A stretch of 64,000 nt of DNA from Sciurus carolinensis (GCF_902686445.1 NC_062213.1:38824741-38888740), one strand, 5' to 3'. Positions 37,086-49,294 are shown, numbered from the stretch's first letter. Notes: generated by a model not told the origin, from the letters alone. Translations and numbers: made by a program.

Positions 37086-38900
37086 CATTATCTCCAAATC
37101 TAGAGCTCTTCTTGGACTCCATTTCCTGTCTTTCTCTTAAATGGACATAACAGCATATCTGCAACATTTATGAAACTTTAAAATGCAGAAAATATCCCAC
37201 ACTGGAGATGTTATATTTTAGATATTACTCTCCAACAAAGAAGTGTATTATTGCCTGCTTTTTTAATTATGATACAGTCTAATTAACTTCTGCATTTTAA
37301 TCTAGCTGATGTTTTAAAAGTTACAATCAGGTAAAGAAGTTGCAAGAGGGAAGTTATTATTTTCAACTGGTTTCTTTGTTAGAAACCAACACATTAACGT
37401 GTCATAAGACACTGGACTGACTGTACACCCAGAAGTATGGTGGTGAGTTGAGTTCCTTCAGAAAGACTGAAACCTTCAACCGCACAGATGGCACAGTCGT
37501 TACTTCAAAAACAAACAAAAAGTCCTACACAAATAAGAAGAAAAACGACATTCTGAGGTTGCCTTGGGCTGCATAGTTAGGTTATGAGGCAATTTCAAAT
37601 CTGGACTCCATTACCTTAAACAAAACAAATACCAATTTTTAAATATTTATAAACACAACTAATACGATTATGTTAAAAACAACTACATACATCTTTATTT
37701 AAATGAGAATCGCCAATAATACAGCTGCTACACATAAAGGTACTGGCAGAAGATCTCATTTCTGCTAGAGGCTGCTCCAGGTGGGAAGGGCATGGAAAAG
37801 ACCATTGCCATACTATTTTAATATTTTTAAAGACCTCTTAACTTACAGACATATTATTTACTTAGACTAGATGGAAAGTCATTTGAAGTTGATCATTATT
37901 AATAGTAAAAAAAAAAAATTTAGGCTGATAATTTAGGTGTTTACTCTGCCAGTCTTTAAGGAAAGAAAATACAGTGCTGTATATACTTAAAGATATAGTT
38001 AGTATAATTTAGGATCACTATAAATTATGCAGATTGGGAATTATACTTTACTAATAATTTTGAAATAAGTAATTGTTATTTTATTTCACATCAGCATTCT
38101 AAAGTAGATGTAGTTATAGATTACATTTGTCAGCTATTATGGGAAGAACTCATAGGATTTAGGTTTTATATGTATTATATATAATATACACAAAAATTTA
38201 ATTATACATAAATCATATACTTTTCAGTCACGTGTTGGGGAAGGCAGGTTAACAAGAAAGGCAATTTCACACCACATTTCCTCCTATAAATGGATTTTAT
38301 AATATATGAAAGGAAAGCCCTTAGGAATGCATAGGAAGAACACCATTGCCACCCTTTGAGTATTTGGGCATGTTCTTTGCTTAGTGGTGACATGGGCAGA
38401 ATCAAGTTAATGCTGACAACTCCCTAAGAGCAGTAATTATTCATTTATAATATATCTAACTGAACTGTGCTCACAGATGCAAAGATATACATGTATCAGT
38501 TTTGGAGGAAATCCTGTATTAAGTTTCTTGAAAACCAGGTATTGGAAAATGGACTAAAAAATATTATTTTAAAACTGGAGAATTCCTGGTGTCAGTCCTA
38601 ATGGCACAAGTTTACTGCTGCCTAACCCTTATAACCCAAAACACTATAAAAAATACAAAAAAGCCAATAAATACCTGAGAGCTCTGAAAAGGAAGTAAGA
38701 ACAACACAAATTGGGAAAGGAAGTCAAATTTATGGACATAACACATAGGGTAGTGAGTTTTCTGTTTGCTTTGTTTTTGCTTTTGCTTTTTTCCCTTATA
38801 ACTGACTTGAGAGTGAGTCCTAAGTTGTGGTACACAGTAATGACCACATTCCCTGTCATTTAAAATCCCTGTAGTTTGAAGGATATGAAGAAACCTGCTA

Positions 38901-38940
38901 CTTTTTTTTTTCTTTTTTCTCTTCTTTTTTTTTGCCAAGA

Positions 38941-38974
<34 letters not shown>
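38901..38974. repeat. T-rich tract followed by (GT)n microsatellite
   Basis: A T/C-rich run at 38901-38935 is followed by an uninterrupted GT run at 38942-38974. Two overlapping open frames on the minus strand cross it and are artefacts. Confidence 0.95.
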
Positions 38975-38977
<3 letters not shown>

Positions 38978-39119
38978 AAGAGTGATGGCCATATAGTGGT
39001 GGTGGTGAAACAGGCACATAAGACTTTAAACAGCTATTACAACTGTATTTCATGAGGTAAATGTGAACACACCTGAAATGACTGGAAATCCAGAAGTTTT
39101 CAACAGAGAGGCTACCAAA

Positions 39120-39152
39120 AATTAAATAAATAAATAAGTACATAAATAAATA
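39120..39152. repeat. (AAAT)n-like simple repeat
   Basis: Imperfect aaat/aaag units. Confidence 0.7.
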
Positions 39153-39159
39153 GTTTAGA

Positions 39160-39860
39160 GCTGAAAAATTCAGTAAAAATTATCCAATCTGAAGAATGGG
39201 GTGGGGGGTATTAAAAAGTTTTAGAGATCAGTAAGGATAATATTAAAATTAACAATGAAGTCCCAGAAGTAGAGGAACAAGAAAGTGGTTTAAAAAAAAA
39301 ATCTGAATAATGGCCAAGAAGTTTTCAAATTTAATAAAACCAAAACCACAAATATACAGAGTCAAGAAGCTCAGAGAACCCAAAAAACAAAGCAAACAAA
39401 CAAAAAAATCAAAAAAATCAGAAGTTTTGCTGAAAAAGAATTGTAAAAGGAAGTTCTTAGGGACATGTACCAGAGGGAAACTTGGAACTTTAGGAATGAA
39501 GGAAGAGCAATGGACATGGTAAGTATCTAGGAACATAAGAGATTACATTTTGCTCCTTTTTTTTTTTTTTTTTTGGTTTTCTTTTTTTATAGTAAGATTA
39601 CTGAGGCAAAGATCAAGCTCTTATCTGGTAGGACTTTCAATGTATGTTGATGTAGCATATAGGGCAATTAGAACATAAATGGGAGACAATAAAGGAATCT
39701 AGAACATTGTCAGGCTTCTACATTTTCCTTGAAGTGATAAAACATTACCTCTAAGTTTTTGGCATCTATAGTGTAATCCCTGGAGCAACCATTAGACTAT
39801 ATTACGAAGAAATATGGTTGAAAAGCAAATAAATTAAATAGAATATTTAAGAAATCCTGT
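39160..39860 (+). repeat. Old L1M/HAL1-like fragment
   Basis: The sequences aagaagctcagagaacccaa and taatccctggagcaaccatt are typical of an old L1M/HAL1 region. It is decayed, with A-rich and T-rich interruptions. Confidence 0.4.
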
Positions 39861-41520
39861 ATTGCAGTTAGAGCTGAATCTACTATTAATATAAAATTCA
39901 TTAAAGATCAGTCCTCTGTATCTAAGAAGTTTTCCTTAAACCATCCCAATACAATTGATACTAGCTTTTCTAAATTTCCTCCCCAGAAGAAGTTACAGTT
40001 CTTACTTAACTCTCCTAAAGTAATTCACAGCACTCCATTTTATGAAGATCTAAATTCTGCTAAACCTCCATCAATTATGAATAAAATTATTAATGAAGTG
40101 AGGTATCTTAAGGCAACTGGGTCTTATTTATTACTGGTTCCTCAGCATCTTGCACATATTTGATAAGAGGCAGGTGTTCTAACGGAATAAGTGATCATTC
40201 AAAAAGATTATCTGAATGTAAACCTAAAAGCAAGGGCTAAGAGGTTCATTATAAGGTAAATAAGTCAAGCTGATTCTATAAGACAGGGGAAAAAATGTGA
40301 TTTCAAAAACTACCTTAATTTAATGGGGTCACCTTGAAATATTCTACCATACTCCAACAATGTTTAAAAAATTTTTAGTATTTGCTTTCAGAGTTTTTAT
40401 TACTGTCTCTAAATGTCAAATGGAATCAAACATTCATAATTTAATACCAAAATAATTCCACCTTATTAGAATCACCCAAGAGCCATGCTTTAGCAGTACA
40501 GAATGTCAATGATCAAGTGATTCTTACCATTTTTAGGACCCTAATGAATTCTAGAATAAAAATCTCTGAGATAACCAGGTGTCTTGTGCATAAATTCCTT
40601 TGGACATTCTTGTACATTAGTGAATAAAATTAATTAGTCATTAATTAATTGAGTAAAATAAAATCTTAGACATACGTTCAATTGTATTTACATAAGAACT
40701 ATGCTTTTAAAGTTTATATTTCTGTTCTAATAAAATTTTGAACTTTCAAATCAATTTCCAATGTTTTTCATTTTATTTGCTGTCAGACCAATTTAGTTTA
40801 TGAACTAAATAAAAATTTGAATGTGAAAAAAACTATAATCTTTACCTTTAAAAAAATCTCCTAAAGATGGTAAGTCTTTTGAAAGAGTAAAACAATGTGA
40901 ACCAGAGTTCACATTTGTCTCATATAAAGGAATATGAACATATAGAATAATGGATTATGATTTGCCCAGAAATCAACAATTACAAGTCACATTTTAATAA
41001 AATTATTTTATAATCAAATAAAACAAGTTTAAAAAACAGAAACAAAGAACCTAAATAGCACCTCTATAACCACGTTAGGTGTGTCCAAAATACTGAAAAG
41101 AAACAATTATTGAGGTGCATATATATATTAAAATTGCTATTGCCTGGCTGTTACTTGTTACCTTTCAGAAGAAGATTAATATTCAGAGAGAAAGTAGAAC
41201 ATAACATGTTTCTTCTTTCATTTTTCACTTTTGGTGCCTTAAACTTCTTCTTAACTTTTCTTAAAAGGTTAGCATTACAGTGACACTCTTCTTGCCCTGA
41301 GGCACTGAGGTCTGCTGGACTTCAGAGTCAGGAACAGAGCTAGCCACTCCTACCTTACTGTTCCCTCCCCACCCTCCCCATGAATGTTAACATTACAGCC
41401 ACACACATTTCTCTCTCTCTCTTTCTTTTTATTAATTCAGTTATCTCAGGACTTCCAAAGACTATTGAACATGGAATGGGGCTTTTGTGGAGGATAGAAA
41501 AGGTTACACAAAGTCTTTTT

Positions 41521-41707
41521 CCTTTTTTGGTACTGGGGATTAAACCTAGGGGCACTTAACCACTGAGCCACATCCCCAGCCCTTTTTTATATTCAAGAGA
41601 CAGGGTCTTGCTGAGTTTTTAAGGTCTCACTAAGACGCTGAGGCTGGCTTTGAACCTGTGGTCTGTGGAGTTGCTGGGATCATAGATGTACGCCACTGCA
41701 CTGAGCA
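41521..41707 (-). mobile_element. B1-dID SINE, antisense
   Basis: The stretch shows ggtactggggattaaaccta, accactgagccacatcccc, gagacagggtcttgctgag and gttgctgggatcatagatgt. Imperfect flanking copies of acacaaag-cttttt (about 41506-41520 and 41707-41721) look like a target duplication. Confidence 0.9.
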
Positions 41708-42264
41708 CACAAAGCTTTTTTAGATAATCAAATTGATAATGGGTCTTTAAGGGGTTCATGCAAGTGAACCAATATATAAATCTGAAATTTCAGAGATCAG
41801 TTTTTAAAAACTCATTTCATTGACATTTAATAACATTTATGCATTTATAACTATAAAGGAACCAATCAGTGATCTCCTAAACGTATCAAAAAAAGATTTC
41901 ATCTTCAAAACAAGTAAAAAAAAAAAATTTAACCAGATATGGTAGTGACTTACTGATCTCAACTCTCTGAGGTTAAAGCAGTATAGTTAAAATATTTTTG
42001 GAAAGGTAATGGTGGAAAGAGGAATTCCAAATTACAGCATGATAAGACTTTAGAACTTTTATAATCATCACATTTTACAGAAAAATAAACAGAAACCCAA
42101 ATAAGTGAACTATCTGGCTAAGAGCACTGTGCCAAGGTAGGACCAGTATAAAAAAATCTTGGTTTTTCTACTTTCTAGTTTAGTAATCTTTATACTACAT
42201 AATAGAAACAACTAAAGCAGAAACAGCAAACATTTATGAGGGTCTCTACTCACTAGGCTCAATT

Positions 42265-42375
42265 CTAAATACTTTAGAGTTATTCAAAAAACATCTTTCA
42301 TTTTCATAACTGCCCTATGAGATAGGTATACATTTTGTGACAGAGTTTGAACCCATTTGCGTTATACTAGTAAGA
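42265..42375 (-). repeat. MIR SINE fragment
   Basis: The sequence ttttcataactgccctatga, then gataggtatacattttgtga, follows the reverse MIR core. Confidence 0.5.
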
Positions 42376-42534
42376 TAGGTGGGACTGTGTAGTCACATTA
42401 TGCATACATTTAACATTGTACAAATTTGCCAGTTAAAACTTAGGGAAGCATTTGATGGTCTGGAGTAGGCCAACGGCGTCTGATTGAGAGACCTGTGGAT
42501 CCATATCTTGTTCTTCATTTGAGGGATCCTAGAG

Positions 42535-42755
42535 TTGGAGAGTCCAGGCTCAGAAGTCCAACAAATCTTGGGTTTGAATTATATCTGTTTATTGCTAGGT
42601 CTATGGCCTTGGGACAATTATTTAATTTCCCTCATCTGCAATATGAAATATAACTCCAAAGAGTTGTTATTAGAATGAAATGAAATAATGCATTTAAAGC
42701 ATTTAGTACAGTGCCTGGCAGAGTGAGTACTAAATAAATGTTTGTTACATCTTTT
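42535..42755 (+). repeat. MIR SINE
   Basis: The order is gggtttgaattatatctg, ggccttgggacaattattta, ttcatctgcaat-like and agtacagtgcctggcagagt. This is a nearly full-length MIR. Confidence 0.7.
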
Positions 42756-43702
42756 TATAATCACTGTATTTACCTAGTTGCCTTTTTTGGCTTTCTTATC
42801 AATTTTGCCAGATCATTAAATTCCATTTTAAGAAACATGATTATGTGCATTGATAGCTCTTGATTATGACTGAGAATTACTGCATCATGGAAGTGTCCAG
42901 GTAGATGACTTTTGTATAAGGAATGGCATCCACAAGGATATCATGTAGTGGAAGCCCCTCAGAACTCAAGAAAGACTTTTTCCTCTCACACATATACTCC
43001 ACACTAATGCTAGCTCATGACTGTCACTCCAACTTCATCTGCTGAAATTGGGTTCTATGTTTGTTTACATACAAAGTCTTCTTCTCCTCAGCAGAATACT
43101 TTATTATTTTTAACTTAGGAAGATATAATTCAAATGACTATCTTGAAATGAGCCCTCGTAAATTTACTGCATATAAGTTTAGATAAAGTATATAAACTTA
43201 TGATTTAGGAGTATATTAATAAAATGGATTAAAGAAGATCTCCTCCTACAACTTAGGAAAATGGAAACAAATACATCGATGGCAGTTTTCTTCTATTACA
43301 GTGGACCTTTGCTTGCCTCAGCTCAATGATTATTTTCAAAGGCTGAAGATATACAAAGAGTATTCTTAGATTGGGCTTGAAGTACACAAAACAAGTCTTC
43401 TGGGATCTCTGTATCATTACAAATACAAGTCTGGAAGAGGGCATAGCTGTTCCTATCAACCCCTTTCCCCTGTTCTAGTTTCCTCTACCTTTTCCCAGTA
43501 TCTCTTCCAGGATCACAGAAGCCACCTGCCTACAGAGTAACTGCAGCTGAATGAGCTTAATGAAGAGCTAGGAATGAAGATACATTCTTAGTTCTGGATC
43601 TAGTTTTCACCAATGTCAAGCAGACCTTCAAACAGGTACTGGATATGTAGGCATGAGTCCGAGTCATATAACATGTTATACCACTCCAGCACCAACCCCC
43701 AA

Positions 43703-43795
43703 CTCAAGTACTTCTTTTTTTTTTTTGGCCTTGTGCTTGCGAGGCAAGTACTCTACCAACTGAGCTATATCCCCAGTCCCATCTCAAGTACTTCT
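43703..43795 (-). mobile_element. 3'-truncated ID SINE with 13-nt target duplication
   Basis: The duplication ctcaagtacttct occurs at 43703-43715 and 43783-43795. In sense orientation the ID body ends at acaaggcc and goes straight into poly(A). It lacks the last 20-odd bases of the usual ID body (ctgagttcgatccccagcac). Confidence 0.9.
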
Positions 43796-45178
43796 GACAT
43801 ACCTATTGTATTGTTGGCACCCAGTAATGCCAGTATATCTGAAGAAGGGAAGCATTAGTGCTAGTAAATGTTTATCAAATGTCTAGGAATAGGAGAGCTG
43901 ATTGATTAATATTGATGGTGTAAATACTCTCACCATGGCTGTTTTAAGTTACTAACGATTAACAATTATCTTGCAAAGTTCCTGAAACTCTAATAATCAG
44001 CTCTTTAAAGCCAGTAGGAGCAGCCAGCTCTAGCACATCACTGGAGAGAGGTCTAATAAGCAGTCTAGGGGGTAAGTAACCCTAGGTTACTCCTTCCTTA
44101 GCAATTAGTCAGTTACCCCTTTGGTAATGCAGAGGACTTCCATTAAACATGGGCAAGACACTAGAGTTCCTTCAATTCTACTTCCTTGGGCTGTCTTGAT
44201 CCCTACACTTGCTGTCTGCTCTCCAGGATCCAGGATTCAAAGTACCCAGAACAAACCAGCCTGCCTTCAGATCAGACAGATTCTCCAAATGTCTCACTGC
44301 TGGTATCCATCTGCTAGATGGGATTGGGACCACCTATAGCAACACAATGCCTGAAGTACACCTGTGCTTGCTAGGGTTCTCTTCAAATACTGAGTCTTGT
44401 TTGACCCTGTAGACTTTGCCTTCAAATTTCCAATTATACCTTAACTAACGAAAAAGGCCCTCCCATTCTGTCTTACTCAAGCCCATTTCCACCAAGCCTT
44501 GTTACCTAAGAGGTCATATATCTTAAATCTGAATATCTGCTCACCTTCCTAGTTTCAACAAACTTCAGAAGTTTCACAGTTATAATACAGGATGCCCTCT
44601 GGTTATAAGGTAATTATGAATGGGGCTACAAGAACCTATTAGACAACACCATTAACAAATATTTTTGTTGTAGATGTATAAATAATTAAATCATCTTACT
44701 TTATTAATAAACTTTCTCAATAACATTTAATTTCATGCTGGTTCAGTGAGAAATTAGATCATAAAGAACACCCAAATAATAGACTTTGTATTTTAAAGTT
44801 TTTTCTTCTTCATCAACACAGCTGCATTCACATGAACTGTATGCCTATGGGCCATTAATAAAAAAAAGGATAAACTTCTCAAACACTGGAAATTGTTAAG
44901 CATCTGTATAGCCAAGAATGAGTCTTCTTTTCATTCACCTCCTGAGAAAAAGTGAATATTCATAGACACACCAAGAATGTTAAGGTTAAAACCTTGGTAC
45001 ATGTCAACTTTGCTTAAACATGATTCAGCTGTGGGACATGCACTTTATGTATTCTGTAGAGAAAAAAGGGCTTGTCTAGTCTGCCAGCTGCTTTCTGTTT
45101 GATCAGTACTGAAATTATGGGAATAAAATTTACAACACAGTAGTAATTATTAGATCTTTAGTAATTTGAAACTCTTAC

Positions 45179-45866
45179 CTGTACATTTGTAATCAGAGGA
45201 TACCCCTTTAAGCACAGCATCAAAAATGGATATTTCCACTCGCTGCTTTCTGTGGTGACAACTCAGAAGCAAGGAAGGCTGGGACACAATGAAGTACAGA
45301 AACGGTTCTAGCTGTAAGTCACCAGTTCCTCTTCGACCAGGCTGCCGGACGATAGTTATGCCAAGTGCTTGTCTTGCAGATGACCTTGTGGATGCATGAA
45401 GACTTTCAAGAGAGAGAACCCCTATTTTTTTCCCTGAAGTTAAAGAAGTGCTACTGCTTAAGAGATCTTCTGCTGTCACCATGGAAATACATGCCTGGTT
45501 GGGCTTAGCAACATCTGAATCAACTTCTGGAAGATTTAATGAACTCTTGCCTGTTTTTTCATCTTCTTTCTGTTCTTGTGATTTCGATTTGGGCAAGGCT
45601 GTACAGGAATAGGTCATTAGTGAGATTCTACTTGCTGTAATAAATATGTCAAAAGGAATAAAATTTAGATTTTTTACAATTGACGACTGGCGTGAGGGAC
45701 GGGCAATGCGGTGCTGACTAGCACCACTGTGCTGCTCTATTTGCACTATTCTGATTTTAACGCTGTCACTGCCAATTCCACTGTCCTGAGCACCACTGTA
45801 CCGAGATGAGGTTTCAGCCATGCCTCCATCAAACATATCCATTTTTTTCTGTTCCTGTTTGGAGAT
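45179..45866 (-). CDS. VPS13B: VPS13B internal exon A (688 bp)
   Basis: This exon encodes part of the middle of VPS13B/COH1, a Golgi-associated bridge-like lipid-transfer protein of the VPS13 family. It reads 229 codons plus one base, starting ISKQEQKKMD and ending at a split codon after SSDYKCT. I recognised it from segments such as RIVQIEQHSGASQHR, NLNFIPFDIFITASRIS, RQALGITIVRQPGRRGTG and LLLSCHHRKQRVEISIF. The first part is Ser-rich and probably flexible; the last third (FLYFIVSQPSLLLS) looks like beta-strand of the long lipid groove. The acceptor is a T-rich tract ending in cttacag after 45866, and the donor is CAG|gtaaga before 45179. The exon starts in phase 0 and ends in phase 1. The internal Met at 45842 is not a translation start, because the frame stays open upstream to the acceptor. 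The identification rests on memory of the protein and was not aligned. Confidence 0.92.
45768..45785 (-). other. VPS13B: DSGIGS degron-like motif in VPS13B exon A
   Basis: The codons encode Asp-Ser-Gly-Ile-Gly-Ser, followed by Asp-Ser. This matches the DSG-hydrophobic-x-S consensus bound by the beta-TrCP ubiquitin-ligase adaptor when both serines are phosphorylated. It lies in a Ser-rich, probably flexible stretch about 28 codons into the exon. The motif is seen; its function is inferred. Confidence 0.45.
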
Positions 45867-46789
45867 CTGTAAGAAAAAACAATGTTTCGAACTAGTACAT
45901 GTCTAGTGTTATGATATAAACAGGATGTTTAAAAAGGAACTTCAAAGTGTATCTAACATAACTTAGAGTAATCATGAAAACAAAGTAGGTAGGTGCCCTC
46001 TCAAAAAGAAATTCACCTTAGAACGCTAAGGAAATACTTGAGAAAAAGTATTAGATGTGCATTCCCTTCATTAAAACCAACTTTTGAGTACCAGATTATC
46101 CTATTTAGGGTTCATACAATCTAGAAGTTATTTTTAAAAGCACTTCTTCAAATAATGATTTTAGTATTATTTATAGTGATTTTCCAAGTAATATAATAAG
46201 TTGTTTCCAAATCATGTTTAATATTTTATGTAGGCATGGCTTATGTTATGTTCTTTACGCTTGTTATAAATCTGATTTACAGGATTTTGCACAGTGAGAA
46301 AAGTAGAGGACAATCAGCAATCCTAAATTATGAAGGACAAAGAAAAGTAAACTAAAAAAATGCACAATATTTAAAAAGACATTTATTTTTCTTTGTACAA
46401 TAAGACTTTGCACAAAGGTAAATATAGGTGATCAAAAAAAATTAAGTTAGAAATTAAGTAATTAAAGCCTCTCAGGGTAGATTTTTCCTTTGTGCAATAA
46501 AGGTTGTTAGTTCCCAACATTGTTCATCCTTGACTCCTGAGAAGAGAACCAAGAACAACCTGGTAGCAGCAGCAGTTATGATCACTTTGCAGCATGACTC
46601 CAAAGACTTCCCTTCTTCCCTTTTGTATGTCCTCCAACCATCTATTCAGCAACTAGATTTTTCATCTAATTTTCTTTGAAGTAATACGGAATTATCAATG
46701 TAACCATGGAAAATCCAGAAGGCTAAGAGAAAAAAACAAAATCCTCCCACTCCTAATTCATCAGCAAATATAACCAATAGTAATATGGA

Positions 46790-47170
46790 ACATATTTCCT
46801 TTCAGTCGTTTTTCCTTATATAAATAGACACCCTTCATCTACACCACTGTGATTATGATCATACTGTACAGACAAATTTTAAGTCTATTTTTTAACATGC
46901 TATTATACTCTGCATAAATAGAATTTTTAAATGGCTGAATATTTCAGTTAGTGTTGGGAATAATTTGTTCAACCATTTCCATATAAATGACATTCAAGTT
47001 TCCAATTTTTGCCAAAAAAAATCTATGACAAACATATAGTAGTATTTCTTTAGGACAGGCTCCTAGAAGTGGAATCCCCATGTACATGACATGAATAATG
47101 TTAAAGTTATTGAATACTGTCAAATTGCATAAAGGCTGCACTAATTTACATTAGTACTAGCAACAGAAAA
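46790..47170 (-). repeat. Old L1 fragment, antisense
   Basis: The sequences atgacattcaagtttccaat, gctcctagaagtggaatccc and tactgtcaaattgcataaag are antisense L1M ORF2/3' motifs. Confidence 0.6.
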
Positions 47171-47242
47171 TTATCTCCCAAAGTACTGGACAGTTGAATA
47201 TTACTTATCAGTTTTTATACTCTTCCTTAATTTGGTTGGTTA

Positions 47243-47260
47243 AAAAAAAAAAAAAAAAAG
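47243..47260. repeat. Poly(A) tract
   Basis: A run of A with no SINE body recognised next to it. Confidence 0.85.
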
Positions 47261-47374
47261 AGTATGATTTGCCCATGCTACAAATTATTATAAGTTCTTG
47301 TCAAAGGCTCATGTGGAAATGTTCAAGGACTAATAAATAATTAAAGAGAATGATGCAATAGTTATTAAAACTTT

Positions 47375-47522
47375 TCAAATAATATTTCTTTTATATACCT
47401 TTTATATATAAATTATCCATGGACCTTTTTATTTTTTTAATTATATGCAATGCTGAGAATTGAACCCAGTGCCTCACACATGCTAGGCAAGCTACAACCC
47501 CAGTCCTCAAATAATATTTCTT
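47375..47522 (-). mobile_element. ID-type SINE with 16-nt target duplication
   Basis: The duplication tcaaataatatttctt occurs at 47375-47390 and 47507-47522. An antisense ID lies between (atgctgagaattgaaccca, tgctaggcaagctacaac), with a small internal deletion. Confidence 0.9.
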
Positions 47523-48049
47523 GTTAATTGATTTCATAGTTGTCAAGGAAGACATATTGTGAAAAAATATACTATCTGAATCAAAACAACTTATCCCTGC
47601 TCTTGGAAGACACCATGTTATTTTAAATCATTCTACTATGCTGTGCTCCTTTCCTGCCTGGAGACCCCTCTGAGTTTGCCACAGCTGGCAAACACTTGTC
47701 CATCAAAATTAACAGAATTTGTCTGAGAATTATTTCTTCACTCTTTTTCCTCTTGGTGAGATTAGTACTTCACTCATACTTCTATTATGAGTGAGGATGG
47801 ATTATATTCTACTAAAATGTTCTGTGGTGATAATATCAGACCGGGTTACATCGATACAGAAGTACCTATAACATTTTGGTCAATGATTAATGTATATACC
47901 ATGGTGGCCCCATGAGATTATAATCAGGCTGAAAAATTCCTATTGCCTGGTTTCTCTGTAGTCATAATGTCCTAAAAGCAATGCATTACCCATGTGTTTG
48001 TGGTGATGCTGGTGTAAATAAATCTACTGTGTTGCCAGTCATAGAAAAA

Positions 48050-48221
48050 TACACATATAAGCTACTTGGGAAGCCAAAGGCAGGAGGATCACAAAATTGA
48101 GACTAGTGAGCAACTCAGTGAGACCTTGTCTCAAAATAAAAACTAGGCATGAAGTTTAGTAGCAGGTACTGGAATATCATGTGTGAAACCCTGGGTTCAA
48201 TCTCCAGTACCAAAAAAAAAG
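48050..48221 (+). mobile_element. B1-dID SINE, truncated, within the DNA transposon
   Basis: The sequence has gctacttgggaagccaaagg, gaccttgtctcaaaataaaa, gggttcaatctccagtacc and poly(A). The 5' part of B1 is missing. Confidence 0.8.
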
Positions 48222-48319
48222 TATAGCACATATAATGCACAGTATATAGTTGATAATAAATTACTGGTTGCATATTTATACTATACATTATTTTTGCATG
48301 TACTTCTACTTATAAAAGT

Positions 48320-48600
48320 TACCATCATGTTCAGTGAAATAACTCAAACTCAGAAGGTTAAGGGTACTATGTTTTCTCTCATATGAGGAAGCTAGAGAGG
48401 AAAAAGGAGAACAAAGGTGGCGGTAGAACTCTTAAAACTCAAAGGGAGATCAGTAGAGGAAAGATGATGAGGTAGTGGGGGGGGGATGCTGGGGAGTGAT
48501 ATTGGACAAATTATAGATGTTATATTGTATGCATGTACAAATATGGAACAATAAATCCCCTCAATATGTACAACTATAATGTACCAATAAAAAATGTGGG
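48320..48600 (+). mobile_element. L1 3' end within the DNA transposon
   Basis: The sequence has cagtgaaataactcaaactc, ttttctctcatatgaggaag, a G-rich tract at 48476-48494 and ataatgtaccaataaaaaat. The layout is the same as 15908-16147. Confidence 0.75.
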
Positions 48601-48776
48601 AATGAAAATTTACTCTAAACCAGCATGCCATCTTATGCCTGCAGCAGCCTCCTACATCTCATGCTTACATCATCTTTCTTCTTAACTGCATTGTTTTCTC
48701 TCGTGCTTGATTTTTAATCTTATGTTGTTTTGTACACCATGGCCCACAGAGAAAAGGATATAGCATGTGTGTGAGC

Positions 48777-48801
48777 GCACACACACAACACACACACACA
48801 G
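48777..48801. repeat. (CA)n microsatellite
   Basis: CA dinucleotides with one interruption. Confidence 0.9.
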
Positions 48802-48935
48802 AATCCCTGGGTGTAGAATAGGCTAGATCATCTAGGTTTGTATAAGTATACTCTACAATGTTCATATGACTAGGAAATCACCTATTGCATGTTTGTCAGA
48901 AAGTGTCCCACCACTAAGTGATGCATGACTACATC

Positions 48936-49130
48936 TAGGTTTTGGAGTTGGACCGGGGGATCAAGACCAACATGACTTTGGGAAAACTACAAACCTTTCT
49001 AAAGCTATATACTTTTATCTGTAAAATGGGAAATAATAATTCCTCAGAGTGTGATTATGAGAATCTGACAAGGCAGTCTGCCTAAAAAAAGGTCAGCACA
49101 GTACCTGGCACCCAGTAAATACCAGTAAGA
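48936..49130 (+). repeat. MIR SINE
   Basis: The order is gactttgggaaaactacaaa, ttatctgtaaaatgggaaat and cagcacagtacctggcaccc. Confidence 0.65.
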
Positions 49131-49179
49131 GACAGCTATCACATTCATCTCTTCTACCAGGTGAAAAACTGCCAAAAGA

Positions 49180-49265
49180 ATGGACCATGTCACTTTGTGT
49201 ATTACTAAGGAGCAGTGCAGTGCCTGACACATTTGAAAAGATCCATAAATATCTGATGGGATGTT
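49180..49265 (+). repeat. L2/MIR-like 3' fragment
   Basis: The sequence gcagtgcctgacacatttga is followed by an aataaatat-like end. It is short and diverged. Confidence 0.35.
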
Positions 49266-49294
49266 TGTTTCTGATACAATACTAAATGAAAAAA

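Larger units (their letters stand above)
25177..45178 (-). other. VPS13B: VPS13B intron between exons A and B (20,002 bp)
   Basis: The intron is bounded by CAG|gtaaga and tttgtccctctag. It holds a long L1 copy, several SINEs, MIRs, microsatellites and a strong hairpin. I recognise nothing in 25180-27255, 30090-31145, 32290-33105, 33550-34175, 34210-35005, 37090-38895, 39865-41515 (possible faint L2 near 39900-40190), 42760-43700 and 43800-45170. Confidence 0.85.
47843..48935 (+). mobile_element. Fossil cut-and-paste DNA transposon, split by two retroelements
   Basis: The left part has ggtggccccatgagattata, ggctgaaaaattcctattgc and tttgtggtgatgctggtgta. The right part has catctaggtttgtataagta and ends aagtgatgcatgactac, resembling the decayed inverted end of an ancient mammalian element. 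I recall this as a mariner/Tc2 group (Kanga-like) repeat, but the family name is uncertain. No transposase frame remains. Confidence 0.6.

Noticed and set aside
38612..39019. A 135-codon minus-strand frame with a Thr-His repeat
   Set aside because: The repeat is the translated (GT)n microsatellite and a T-rich tract.
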